Origin: Bacillota bacterium
Lineage (GTDB): Bacteria; Bacillota; Clostridia; Oscillospirales; Ruminococcaceae
NCBI GenBank assembly: GCA_023460035.1
Contig: JAEWRN010000044.1
Location: 1 to 64,000 of the forward strand
DNA: 64,000 nucleotides
Direction: 5' to 3'
The translations under genes were made by a program, and so were the position numbers. The notes under the pieces were generated by a model that searched no databases, was not told where the DNA came from, and saw only the letters and a list, made by a program, of their open reading frames with translations. This document shows, piece after piece, positions 42,839 through 50,438 of the stretch (positions are counted from its first letter, which is position 1; every line of letters begins with the position of its first letter).

Positions 42839-44044
42839 TTACCAATCGTTGATTGGAATCAATGGTTGCAGGTTATTCACAAGTTCTACTTTGCGTGAAT
42901 GATATAGTTTTTTAAAATTGCGTTCAATGCGCATCAGCACCAATTGGCCATCCTCATACGTGATGGGCGTAAGCATCAGCACATACTGGCTTGCGCTGCA
43001 ACGTGAAAACACATCCCCGCGGCGCAGGCTGCCGGTAATACAACGATGCAAGGCCTCCATTGCGCGCTCTAAAATGTCTTTTGGCAGCTCGCACTGATGT
43101 TTCACATTTGCGACCCCAAGCAAGGCAAGGTAAATCGAGGACCCTCTGCGCCCGGCAGCACGCGCTTCGATGCGGTACAGGCTTTTAAACACTTCATACT
43201 CACAATAAAACGCCCCGGTGATCTCGGCCGGTTCCTCTTTCATCTGTTCCCGCAGCACATCAAGGTCGGTACAGCCGGTCTGCACAGTACGCGAAATTTG
43301 CTGGTATAAGTCGCGCAGGTTGTCGGACAGGCCAACCCCCATTTCGCGGTAAAACAATTCGCTGATATAATTATAATGTGCCAGTGCCTGCTGTTGGCGC
43401 CCCTGCCCCATCAGGCTAATCAAAATATACTTGTGCGGTGTCTCCTCAAAGCGGTCAATACTGACCGCGCGGTGGGCCACCTCATACATCTCATCATATT
43501 TGTGCTGCTTTTCGTATAAATCCAAAAGCTGTGCAACAATTTTAAAATAAAGGCTGTGGTAATGCCGGCTAAGTGGCACCACCCATGCCATAAAATTCGC
43601 CGCCGGCAAAAAATCTCCGCCATACAGGTCTACTGCCTGCCGGTACAATGCAATCTGCTCGTTTTGGGTAAGGCCCGGCTGTGCCGCCTTTTCGCACAAC
43701 CCTGCAAACTGTTCGGTGTCTACCTCGCACGGCAGGCTGTTGTTCCAGCTGTACGAGCCAGCCGAAAACAAAATCACTTCGCGCGCACCCGGCACACCGG
43801 TTTTTCCAAACAAATTACGGATGCAGTATACCCTGTTTTTCAAGGCGCCCACCGGGTCACCGGTACCGTCCTCCCACATCGCGTCAATCAGTTCTTCCTG
43901 CGTAATGACCTTATGGCGAAACGCGACAAGGTATTGCAGCAGGTTCCAAATTTGGTTGGAGCGCGTGCTGTCGCCAATCACCGTGTCATTGACCACAACT
44001 TGAAATTCACCCAACATCTTAATGTGAATACGTAGAGGCTGCAT
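42839..44044 (-). CDS. BTAD-domain (SARP-like) transcriptional regulator
   Basis: 401 residues from ATG 44044 (GGGGAAG upstream). A winged-helix OmpR-like DNA-binding domain (about 1-95, with IHIKMLGEFQVVVNDTVIGD) is followed by a BTAD alpha-helical domain (about 105-250, DTEQFAGLCEKA and FEETPHKYILISLMGQGR). The C-terminal part (about 290-390) resembles a worn GGDEF domain (CITGSLRRGDVFSRCSASQY where RxGGDEF is expected). SARPs activate promoters by binding heptamer direct repeats. The array at 42663-42691, just past its own terminator, is the obvious target. Confidence 0.85.
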   Translation of the reverse strand: MQPLRIHIKMLGEFQVVVNDTVIGDSTRSNQIWNLLQYLVAFRHKVITQEELIDAMWEDGTGDPVGALKNRVYCIRNLFGKTGVPGAREVILFSAGSYSWNNSLPCEVDTEQFAGLCEKAAQPGLTQNEQIALYRQAVDLYGGDFLPAANFMAWVVPLSRHYHSLYFKIVAQLLDLYEKQHKYDEMYEVAHRAVSIDRFEETPHKYILISLMGQGRQQQALAHYNYISELFYREMGVGLSDNLRDLYQQISRTVQTGCTDLDVLREQMKEEPAEITGAFYCEYEVFKSLYRIEARAAGRRGSSIYLALLGVANVKHQCELPKDILERAMEALHRCITGSLRRGDVFSRCSASQYVLMLTPITYEDGQLVLMRIERNFKKLYHSRKVELVNNLQPLIPINDW

Positions 44045-44117
44045 AACTCTTCCCCATTTCACACACACTTTGCCCGCTTTTCTTCGCCGGGCACCCCAAA
44101 AGAATTCAGTAAAAGCA

Positions 44118-44151
44118 TTTACAGTATAACAAAGATGCTTTAAAATGAAAA
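44118..44151. promoter_or_regulatory. Overlapping divergent promoters: regulator and sortase
   Basis: Plus strand: TTTACA (44118-44123), 17 bases, TAAAAT (44141-44146), toward the sortase. Minus strand: TTTTCA (44151-44146), 17 bases, TATACT (44128-44123), toward the BTAD regulator. The two promoters occupy the same 34 bp, so RNA polymerase can probably use only one at a time. Confidence 0.6.
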
Positions 44152-44307
44152 GAAAAAAACTTTTTTCTTCCTCTGGCGAACTCCGGCCGCCTTTCTGCCG
44201 TCCGCAACTTTTTGTACTGTGCCGGCGCGTTTTCTGTGCCCGGCATTAACCGGCGGGGGCGGCCTTTGCCCTGCTATCCTCATCCACTTTTTAAAAAGGG
44301 GGCACCC

Positions 44308-45054
44308 ATGGCGCTAAAACATGCTCGTCACAAACCAAAACATTACCGCCACAAAAAAGTTACAGCGCGCGGTGTGCTTTCCGCCATCTTGCTCTGCACG
44401 GGCGCCGCCCTTGTTTTATATTACGTTGTGGTCAACTGGGTGCCCAAATGGTACCGCGAGTTCACCTACTGGCAAAACCTTTCAAACCTCACGGATATGG
44501 ATATTTCTGAAGCGGATGTCTCACAGCTGGACACCTCGCAGGCCGACCCCCTTGCCGGGGACAACTACCCGCGCTACACCTACCCCACCGACCGTTTCTT
44601 TTTGTCCAATGAGCGCAAGGCCTACCAAAATGGGGACATGACGCTGCGGGTACCGCGCCTTGCCTACGAGGGGGAGGTGCGCAGCGGCACCGCCCAAAGC
44701 GTACTGAAATACGGCCCCGGCCTGTACCGTTACAGCGCACTGCCGAGTTACGGCAACCCCAATGTCTGCATTGCGGGCCACCGCGGCGTTTACGGGGCAG
44801 AGTTTTACAACATTGACAAGTTTGAAGAGGGCGACAAAATTTACCTTGACTACAACGGCTACCGCTTTACTTATGCATATGTGGAAACCATTGTGGTGCC
44901 GCCAAACGACTGGAGCATGATCTACTGCGCCGATTACAGCGCCGTCACTCTGACCAGTTGCCACCCCATGGACACCAGCGCCGACCGCATGTGTGTGCGT
45001 GGCAAACTGATTGCGGTAGAAGAACTGCCGAAAGACAGTTCCTCCAGCGGTTAG
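44308..45054 (+). CDS. Sortase (class D/E-like) transpeptidase
   Basis: 248 residues from ATG 44308 (AGGGGG upstream). A basic N-terminus and one membrane helix (about 22-43) precede a linker and the sortase domain (about 110-240). The catalytic residues are visible: His158 in CIAGHRG, Cys218 in TLTSC and Arg227 in DRMCVRG. Sortases cut LPxT-type signals and link the protein to the wall or to pilins. The giant adhesin with its LPETS signal is the obvious local substrate. The class is a guess from length and the TLTSC context. It is followed by an export-related operon. Confidence 0.88.
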   Translation: MALKHARHKPKHYRHKKVTARGVLSAILLCTGAALVLYYVVVNWVPKWYREFTYWQNLSNLTDMDISEADVSQLDTSQADPLAGDNYPRYTYPTDRFFLSNERKAYQNGDMTLRVPRLAYEGEVRSGTAQSVLKYGPGLYRYSALPSYGNPNVCIAGHRGVYGAEFYNIDKFEEGDKIYLDYNGYRFTYAYVETIVVPPNDWSMIYCADYSAVTLTSCHPMDTSADRMCVRGKLIAVEELPKDSSSSG

Positions 45055-45245
45055 CCCGTATTGTATGCTATACCAGTTGATTTTTATTCATTTGTTGATA
45101 TTATATCCTATTTGAGTTGTTTTTTCTTGCCAAATTAAAATTTTGCGCTAAACTGATAATGACACAACGTCATCCTGTCAATTAATCTATTTTGACCGCA
45201 TGGTGCTTTACCAAAATAAAATACCCGCAAAGGGAGGTGGCGTTT

Positions 45246-46250
45246 GTGCGGGATTGCTTGCGGCGCAGCGCCGCTTTGAGCCTTTGTCTCATTTTTTTCA
45301 GCATTTCTCTGGCCTCCTGTGGCAACAGCACCCCGGGCGGCACAACCAGTTTTTCTTCTACGGCGCCGCCGTCCGCAATGGCACCGCAAGCCACCCCGGT
45401 CCCTACCCCCGAACCGACCCCGGTGCCCACACCGGTACGGGATAACACCCCCGTTGTGCTTGAAAACACCGCCCCCGGCAGCGTAACTTACGGCAACAGC
45501 GTCGTGACGATTGATGCCAGCAACACCGCCGACGGGTATTTTATGGCGCGGTACGAGGGCAGCAACCAAAAGGTCAAACTGGTGCTGGACGGCCCGGACG
45601 GGCGCCAGTACCGTTTTGATATGAACAACGCGTGGCAGGCTTTTCCGCTTGCGGCCGGCAGTGGCAGCTATACGCTTGGCGTGTACGAAAATGTCTACGA
45701 CACCAGCTACACGCAGGCCTACAGTGTCAGCTTTAATGCCGCAGTGACAGACGAATTCACCACGTTTTTGCGCCCCAACGAATATGTAAATTACACCGCA
45801 GACTCCGTGGCGGTGCAAAAAGGCGCAGAGCTTGCCGAGGGCGCACAAAGCGACCTTGAAGTCGTAGAGCGGGTGTATGATTTTGTGATGGAAAACCTGA
45901 CTTACGACTACGATAAAGCCGATAACGTAAAAAGCGGCTACCTGCCAAATGTCGATGATATCATGGCCAGCGGCACCGGCATCTGCTTTGACTATGCTTC
46001 GCTGATGGCCACCATGCTGCGCAGCCAGCGCATCCCCACCCGGCTGGACATCGGCTGGTCGGGCGATATTTACCACGCATGGGTCAGTGTTTACCTTGCC
46101 GAAAGCGGTTGGGTAAACGGGATTATCCAATTCGACGGCACCGAGTGGAAACGCATGGACCCGACCTTTGCCGACAACGGCAATCAAGAAGACTGGATTA
46201 TGGAGTATATCAAAAAAGACAGTAATTACAACACACTACTGGTGTATTGA
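45246..46250 (+). CDS. Transglutaminase-like lipoprotein
   Basis: 334 residues from GTG 45246 (GGGAGG seven bases upstream). The signal peptide ends in the lipobox LASC with Cys25, so the protein is membrane-tethered outside. A Thr/Pro-rich linker (about 45-65) leads to a beta-rich domain and then a transglutaminase-like core. Its catalytic triad candidates are Cys in GTGICFDYAS, His in DIYHAWVSVY and Asp in RMDPTF. Such domains act as proteases or cross-linkers on wall proteins or peptidoglycan. It lies between the sortase and the pilus-like operon and may mature surface proteins. The 191-bp gap before it has only a weak promoter candidate. Confidence 0.85.
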   Translation: MRDCLRRSAALSLCLIFFSISLASCGNSTPGGTTSFSSTAPPSAMAPQATPVPTPEPTPVPTPVRDNTPVVLENTAPGSVTYGNSVVTIDASNTADGYFMARYEGSNQKVKLVLDGPDGRQYRFDMNNAWQAFPLAAGSGSYTLGVYENVYDTSYTQAYSVSFNAAVTDEFTTFLRPNEYVNYTADSVAVQKGAELAEGAQSDLEVVERVYDFVMENLTYDYDKADNVKSGYLPNVDDIMASGTGICFDYASLMATMLRSQRIPTRLDIGWSGDIYHAWVSVYLAESGWVNGIIQFDGTEWKRMDPTFADNGNQEDWIMEYIKKDSNYNTLLVY

Positions 46251-46291
46251 CTGCGACTTGGCAAATTTATAGTTGCACAGGAGGGAACAGG

Positions 46292-47350
46292 ATGGCAAAC
46301 AACGCGAAGGTACGGCCCCTTTCAAACCGGGAGCTGGCCGCCTTTTGTACCCAGAGCGCGCTGCTGCTGCACTCTGGCATTTCGGCGGCCGAAGGGCTTT
46401 CGATGATGATTCAGGACAGCGATGATGTCGACGGGCGTACAATTCTCAGTGAGGCGCTGGCCCGCTGTGAGCTGGGCGAACCGCTGAGCGCGGGCCTTGC
46501 GGCCACCGGGGCATTCCCCCAGTATCTGCTGGATATGGCTGCGATTGGTGAAGAGTCGGGCCGCCTGGATGAAGTGATGGAGGCACTGGCCACCTACTAT
46601 GACCGGGAAGAAACGCTGCAAGGCGCTATTCGCAGTGCGGTGCGTTACCCGTTGGTGATGATTGCAATGATGGTGGTGGTGCTGGGTGTGCTGCTGGCCC
46701 GGGTGCTGCCGGTGTTCAACGAAGTGTTTTTGCAACTGGGCGCGCAGCCGGGCGGCATTTCACTTTCCATTTTGCAAATCGGGCAGGCGTTTTCGCGCTA
46801 TTCCGCCGTGCTGCTGGCCGCCGTGGTGGTGGCAGCACTGTTTGGCCTTTGGTGTGCCTATACCAAAAAAGGCCGCGCCGTTTGGGGCAAACTCTCTGCC
46901 GGGCGGGTGCTGGGCAGCCGCAAGCTGGCCGCCACCATTGCCAGCGCACGGTTTGCCAGCGGCATATCGCTGATGCTTGCCAGCGGCCTTGACACCGACA
47001 AAAGCCTTACGATGGTGCGCCGCCTTGTGCAGGACGCCACCGCGCAGAAAAAAATAGACCACTGCCGCAAACTGATGGAAGAGGGGCAAAACTTTGGCGA
47101 CGCGCTGGTTGCCGCCGGGCTGTTTCGCGGGGTGTACGCTCGCATGCTGACCATTGGGTTTCGCACCGGCAACGCCGATGCCGTGATGCGCCAGCTGGCC
47201 GAACATTACCAGGAAGAGGCCGATGCCGCGGTGTCGCGCACCGTGTCGATGATTGAGCCGACGCTGGTCGCTGTTTTTTCTATTTTAATTGGGTTTATTC
47301 TGCTGTCGGTCATGCTGCCGCTGATGGGCATTATGTCCTCGATTGGCTAA
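46292..47350 (+). CDS. pilC: PilC/GspF-type inner-membrane platform protein
   Basis: 352 residues from ATG 46292 (AGGAGGG upstream). Two GspF domains: the first (about 10-130) has LLLHSGISAAEGLSMMIQ and IGEESGRLDEVMEALA, the second (about 215-335) has ISLMLASGLDTDKSLTMV and GFRTGNADAVMRQLAEHY. Three membrane helices follow the usual GspF pattern (about 125-148, 180-200 and the C-terminus VAVFSILIGFILLSVMLPLM). It is the membrane platform of type IV pilus or type II secretion machines and works with the ATPase at the end of this operon. Confidence 0.88.
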   Translation: MANNAKVRPLSNRELAAFCTQSALLLHSGISAAEGLSMMIQDSDDVDGRTILSEALARCELGEPLSAGLAATGAFPQYLLDMAAIGEESGRLDEVMEALATYYDREETLQGAIRSAVRYPLVMIAMMVVVLGVLLARVLPVFNEVFLQLGAQPGGISLSILQIGQAFSRYSAVLLAAVVVAALFGLWCAYTKKGRAVWGKLSAGRVLGSRKLAATIASARFASGISLMLASGLDTDKSLTMVRRLVQDATAQKKIDHCRKLMEEGQNFGDALVAAGLFRGVYARMLTIGFRTGNADAVMRQLAEHYQEEADAAVSRTVSMIEPTLVAVFSILIGFILLSVMLPLMGIMSSIG

Positions 47351-47392
47351 GCTGATAGCAGATCACACCACACGCACAAAGGGGGTGCTTGC

Positions 47393-47725
47393 ATGAGCCG
47401 TAACCGCTTTACCAAAGAACAGCGCGACCTTTCGCCGCTGCGCGAACTGCTGCTGCCCATTGCGGCATTTGCAGCCGTGCTGCTGCTTTTTTTGCCCGGC
47501 CTTGCATCGGTGGACCACACCGCAAAGGAGGCCGCCCGGCAGGGGCTGGAGGATGCAATTCGCCGCAGTGCGGTACATTGCTATGCGACCGAGGGCAGTT
47601 ACCCCGCAAGCCTTTCTTACCTGGAAGACCACTACGGCATACAGGTGGACGACAGCCGTTATTTAGTCGATTACGAAGTGTTTGCCAGCAACCTGATACC
47701 CTCAATCACCGTGACTACACGCTGA
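47393..47725 (+). CDS. Small pilin-like membrane protein (first of four)
   Basis: 110 residues. A basic, Gln-containing N-terminus leads into one hydrophobic helix (LLLPIAAFAAVLLLFLPGLA) and a C-terminal domain with RRSAVHCYATEGSYPASLSY, reminiscent of pseudopilin heads. There is no canonical Gly-Phe prepilin cleavage motif with Glu at +5, so processing by a standard prepilin peptidase is uncertain. AAAGGGGG precedes the ATG. Its place directly after pilC is that of a (pseudo)pilin. No closer family is recognised. Confidence 0.65.
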   Translation: MSRNRFTKEQRDLSPLRELLLPIAAFAAVLLLFLPGLASVDHTAKEAARQGLEDAIRRSAVHCYATEGSYPASLSYLEDHYGIQVDDSRYLVDYEVFASNLIPSITVTTR

Positions 47726-47763
47726 TTTTTTACCGCTGATTTTACTGCAAAGGAGGTGCCGCC

Positions 47764-48264
47764 ATGCGCGAAGCAAGGCGTTCTGCCATTGACATTCTGT
47801 TTACGCTGGCCCTGTTCTGCGTATTTTGCGCCAGTGCGCTGGCGGTCGTGGTGATTGGTGCCAATGTGTACACCACCACCGCACACAACATGCAGCAGAA
47901 TTTCAGTACCCGCAGCGCACTGTCTTACCTTGCCGAAAAGTTGCACCAAAGCGATGTGGCGGGCACCGTTTCACTGGGTGAAATTGAGGGTACCGAGGCC
48001 CTGATTCTCACTGAGGCGCAAGCCGGGGGCAGTTACCACACTTATATTTACAGCTATGACGGCGCCGTGCGCGAGCTGCTGCTGCCGGCCGATGCAACCC
48101 CGCAGCTTGCCGCCGGGCAAACGGTGGCAACTGCCAAAGCGCTGGCCTTTGAAGACTTGGGCAGTGGGCTATTACAGGCAACTGTCACCACGACCGACGG
48201 AGAGGTACAGCAGGTGCTGCTGGCCCTGCGCAGCGGCCCGGTAGAGGGGAGCGTGAGCCCATGA
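47764..48264 (+). CDS. DUF4860-like membrane-anchored pilus-operon protein
   Basis: 166 residues. One N-terminal membrane helix (ILFTLALFCVFCASALAVVV) is followed by an extracellular beta-rich domain (SALSYLAEKLHQSD, then HTYIYSYDGAVRELLL). The layout matches DUF4860 proteins, which occur with GspF-type genes in Clostridia. It overlaps the next gene by four bases. It is probably a minor pilin-like or assembly component; no function is established. Confidence 0.65.
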   Translation: MREARRSAIDILFTLALFCVFCASALAVVVIGANVYTTTAHNMQQNFSTRSALSYLAEKLHQSDVAGTVSLGEIEGTEALILTEAQAGGSYHTYIYSYDGAVRELLLPADATPQLAAGQTVATAKALAFEDLGSGLLQATVTTTDGEVQQVLLALRSGPVEGSVSP

Positions 48265-48683
48265 AACAGAAAAGCTCTCGTTCGGCCCTGTTTTTAATGG
48301 AACTGATTTTTTCTATTTTGTTTTTTGCGCTTGCCAGCGCGGTCTGTGTGCAGCTGTTTGTCAAGGCGCACCTGCTGTCGGTGAACACGCAAGAACTGAA
48401 CCACGCCCTTACCAGCGCCCAAAGCGCTGCCTCTTGCTTGCAGGCAAAACAAGGCGACCCCGCTGCCGCACTAGGCCTGATGGGCGCACAGGGCACTGCC
48501 GACACGCTGTACTATAATGCAAACTGGCAGCCTTGTACTGCGGCAGATGCCGCTTACACCCTGCAGCTTTTGCCCGCAGCAGAAGACGAAACCACCAATA
48601 TTGTCGTTACCAAGCTGGGCGAAACCGCCCCGTTGCTCACCCTGCCGGTGCGTTGCCACACACCGCTGACGGCAGAATACTAA
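48261..48683 (+). CDS. Pilin-like membrane protein (third of four)
   Basis: 140 residues. The N-terminus SALFLMELIFSILFFALAS has a Glu inside the start of the hydrophobic helix, as in type IV pilins, although the preceding Gly/Ala cleavage position is not clear. The helix leads to an extracellular domain with Cys residues (SCLQ, QPCTAADA, VRCHTP). ATGA overlap with the previous gene. It is the best candidate in the operon for a genuine pseudopilin. Confidence 0.68.
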   Translation: MKQKSSRSALFLMELIFSILFFALASAVCVQLFVKAHLLSVNTQELNHALTSAQSAASCLQAKQGDPAAALGLMGAQGTADTLYYNANWQPCTAADAAYTLQLLPAAEDETTNIVVTKLGETAPLLTLPVRCHTPLTAEY

Positions 48684-48710
48684 GTGTTGCATCAAAAGGA
48701 GGGAGGCCCC

Positions 48711-49244
48711 ATGGCCGCACAAAAGCAAAAAGCCACCGGCAGTGCCGGGCTTGGCGTCGGTGTGTCGTCTGTTCTGGTCATTTTTGTGCTGCTGTGCCTT
48801 GTCACCTTTGCGGCGCTTTCGCTGGCAAGTGCCAGTGCCGACCAAAACCTTTCACAAAAAGCGGCACAGCATACCCTAACCTACACCGCGGCGTCCAACC
48901 GTGCAGAGGCAACCCTGGCACAGGCCGACGCCGCGTTGCAGCAGTGCTACACCGAAGCGGGCAGTAAAACCGCTTATTTGCAGGCCGCGGCCGCGGCACT
49001 GGCTTCTTACGGCACCACCCGCACTGAAAACGACACGGTATATCTTGACTATACCGTACCCATCAGCGATACCCAGCGCATCACGGCCAGCTTAGAGGTG
49101 CTTTGGCCGGGCGCTGCCGGTGACGGCTTTTACCGCATTGCGCGCTGGCAGACCGAAAGCACCGGCGAATGGCAGCCGCAGGACGGCCTGCCGGTGTACG
49201 GCAGCGGCAGCTCTGCCGTGGGCGCGCTGCCCGGCAAACCCTAA
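48711..49244 (+). CDS. Pilin-like membrane protein (fourth of four)
   Basis: 177 residues from ATG 48711 (GGAGGGAGG upstream). The N-terminus has one membrane helix (SVLVIFVLLCLVTFAALSLA), followed by an Ala-rich amphipathic stretch (AEATLAQADAALQQC) and a globular C-terminus ending in GSGSSAVGALPGKP. No pilin cleavage motif is evident. Together with the three previous genes it forms the pilin-like set between pilC and pilT. No closer family is recognised. Confidence 0.65.
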   Translation: MAAQKQKATGSAGLGVGVSSVLVIFVLLCLVTFAALSLASASADQNLSQKAAQHTLTYTAASNRAEATLAQADAALQQCYTEAGSKTAYLQAAAAALASYGTTRTENDTVYLDYTVPISDTQRITASLEVLWPGAAGDGFYRIARWQTESTGEWQPQDGLPVYGSGSSAVGALPGKP

Positions 49245-49272
49245 AAAGCCACCCTGCCCGAAAGGAGTTTTC

Positions 49273-50337
49273 ATGGATATTACAATACAACTGAAAGAAG
49301 CTGTCTCGCGCGGGGTATCCGACATTTTTATCGTCGCCGGGCGGCCGATGGTCTACAAAATCAACGGGGTACTGACCAATGTGGATGAGACCCGCCTTTT
49401 GCCCCCCGACACCGAAGAGTTTGTGCGGCAGATTTATATGCTTGCGGGTGATCGGCCGACTGAAAAGCTGCTAAAAACCGGGGACGATGATTTTTCGTTG
49501 ACCGTAAAGGGTATTTCTCGCTTTCGTGTCAGCGCGTATAAACAGCGCTCCAGCCTTGCGGCGGTGGTGCGGGTCATCACGTTTGAACTGCCCGACCCCG
49601 CAAAGCTGCATATCCCCGAACAGGTACTGCGCCTTGCAGACCGTACCCGTGGCATGGTATTGGTCACTGGCTCTGCGGGCAGCGGCAAATCGACGACGCT
49701 TGCCTGTATGATTGACCGCATCAACTGCGCGAGGGCCGACCACATTATTACGCTGGAAGACCCACTGGAATACCTGCACAGCCATAAAAAAAGCATTGTC
49801 AGCCAGCGCGAGACCGGCAGTGACACCGAAAGCTACCTTGCCGCGCTGCGCGGCGCGCTGCGCCAAAGCCCGGACGTGATTTTGCTGGGCGAAATGCGCG
49901 ACCACGAAACCATTGCCGTGGCGATGACCGCCGCCGAAACCGGGCATTTGATTTTTTCCAGCCTGCACACGGTAGGTGCCGCCAACACCATTGACCGCAT
50001 TCTGGATGTTTTCCCGCCCAACCAGCAACACCAGATTGCCGTACAGCTTGCGATGGTGTTGCAGGCGGTGGTCAGCCAACAATTATTGCCCACGGTAGAC
50101 GGTAATCTAGTCCCCGCGTTCGAGATTATGACTGTCAACCCCGCCATTCGCAACATGATTCGTGAAAACAAAATCCACCAGATCGACACGGTGATTGCCT
50201 CCTCTGCAAGTGAGGAGATGGTGGCGATGGACGCAAGTATTTTAAAGCTGTACCGCAGCGGCATTATTACCGAGCGCACGGCCCTCACCTATGCCGCCAG
50301 CCCCGAGTTGCTTGAAAAAAAGCTGCGCCAAAAATAA
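49273..50337 (+). CDS. pilT: PilT-like secretion/pilus ATPase
   Basis: 354 residues from ATG 49273 (AAAGGAG upstream). All secretion-ATPase motifs are present: Walker A GSAGSGKST (133-141), Asp box LEDPLEY, Walker B VILLGEMRD and His box LHTVGAANTIDRILDVFP. The short N-terminal domain and the absence of a PilB-type N1 domain place it with PilT/PilU, the retraction class. It is the only ATPase in the operon, so it may power both extension and retraction, or another ATPase may be encoded elsewhere. It is terminated by a strong hairpin. Confidence 0.9.
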   Translation: MDITIQLKEAVSRGVSDIFIVAGRPMVYKINGVLTNVDETRLLPPDTEEFVRQIYMLAGDRPTEKLLKTGDDDFSLTVKGISRFRVSAYKQRSSLAAVVRVITFELPDPAKLHIPEQVLRLADRTRGMVLVTGSAGSGKSTTLACMIDRINCARADHIITLEDPLEYLHSHKKSIVSQRETGSDTESYLAALRGALRQSPDVILLGEMRDHETIAVAMTAAETGHLIFSSLHTVGAANTIDRILDVFPPNQQHQIAVQLAMVLQAVVSQQLLPTVDGNLVPAFEIMTVNPAIRNMIRENKIHQIDTVIASSASEEMVAMDASILKLYRSGIITERTALTYAASPELLEKKLRQK

Positions 50338-50375
50338 ACAAAGCGGCAATTAAAATCAAGTATCGTTTTTATAGC

Positions 50376-50412
50376 AACAGGCCCCGCGCCATAAGCGCGG
50401 GGCCTGTTTTTT
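50376..50412 (+). terminator. Bidirectional terminator after pilT
   Basis: Arms aacaggccccgcgc and gcgcggggcctgtt (50376-50408) are followed by a T run on both strands. It separates the convergent pilT and GT-C-like genes. Confidence 0.92.
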
Positions 50413-50438
50413 GATGTTTTTCAGTTTGCCTGCCGCTT

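Noticed and set aside
45135..46187. Minus-strand open frame of 350 residues opposite the transglutaminase-like gene
   Set aside because: It has no ribosome site and no recognisable domain, and it mirrors a lipoprotein gene with a clear lipobox and catalytic motifs.
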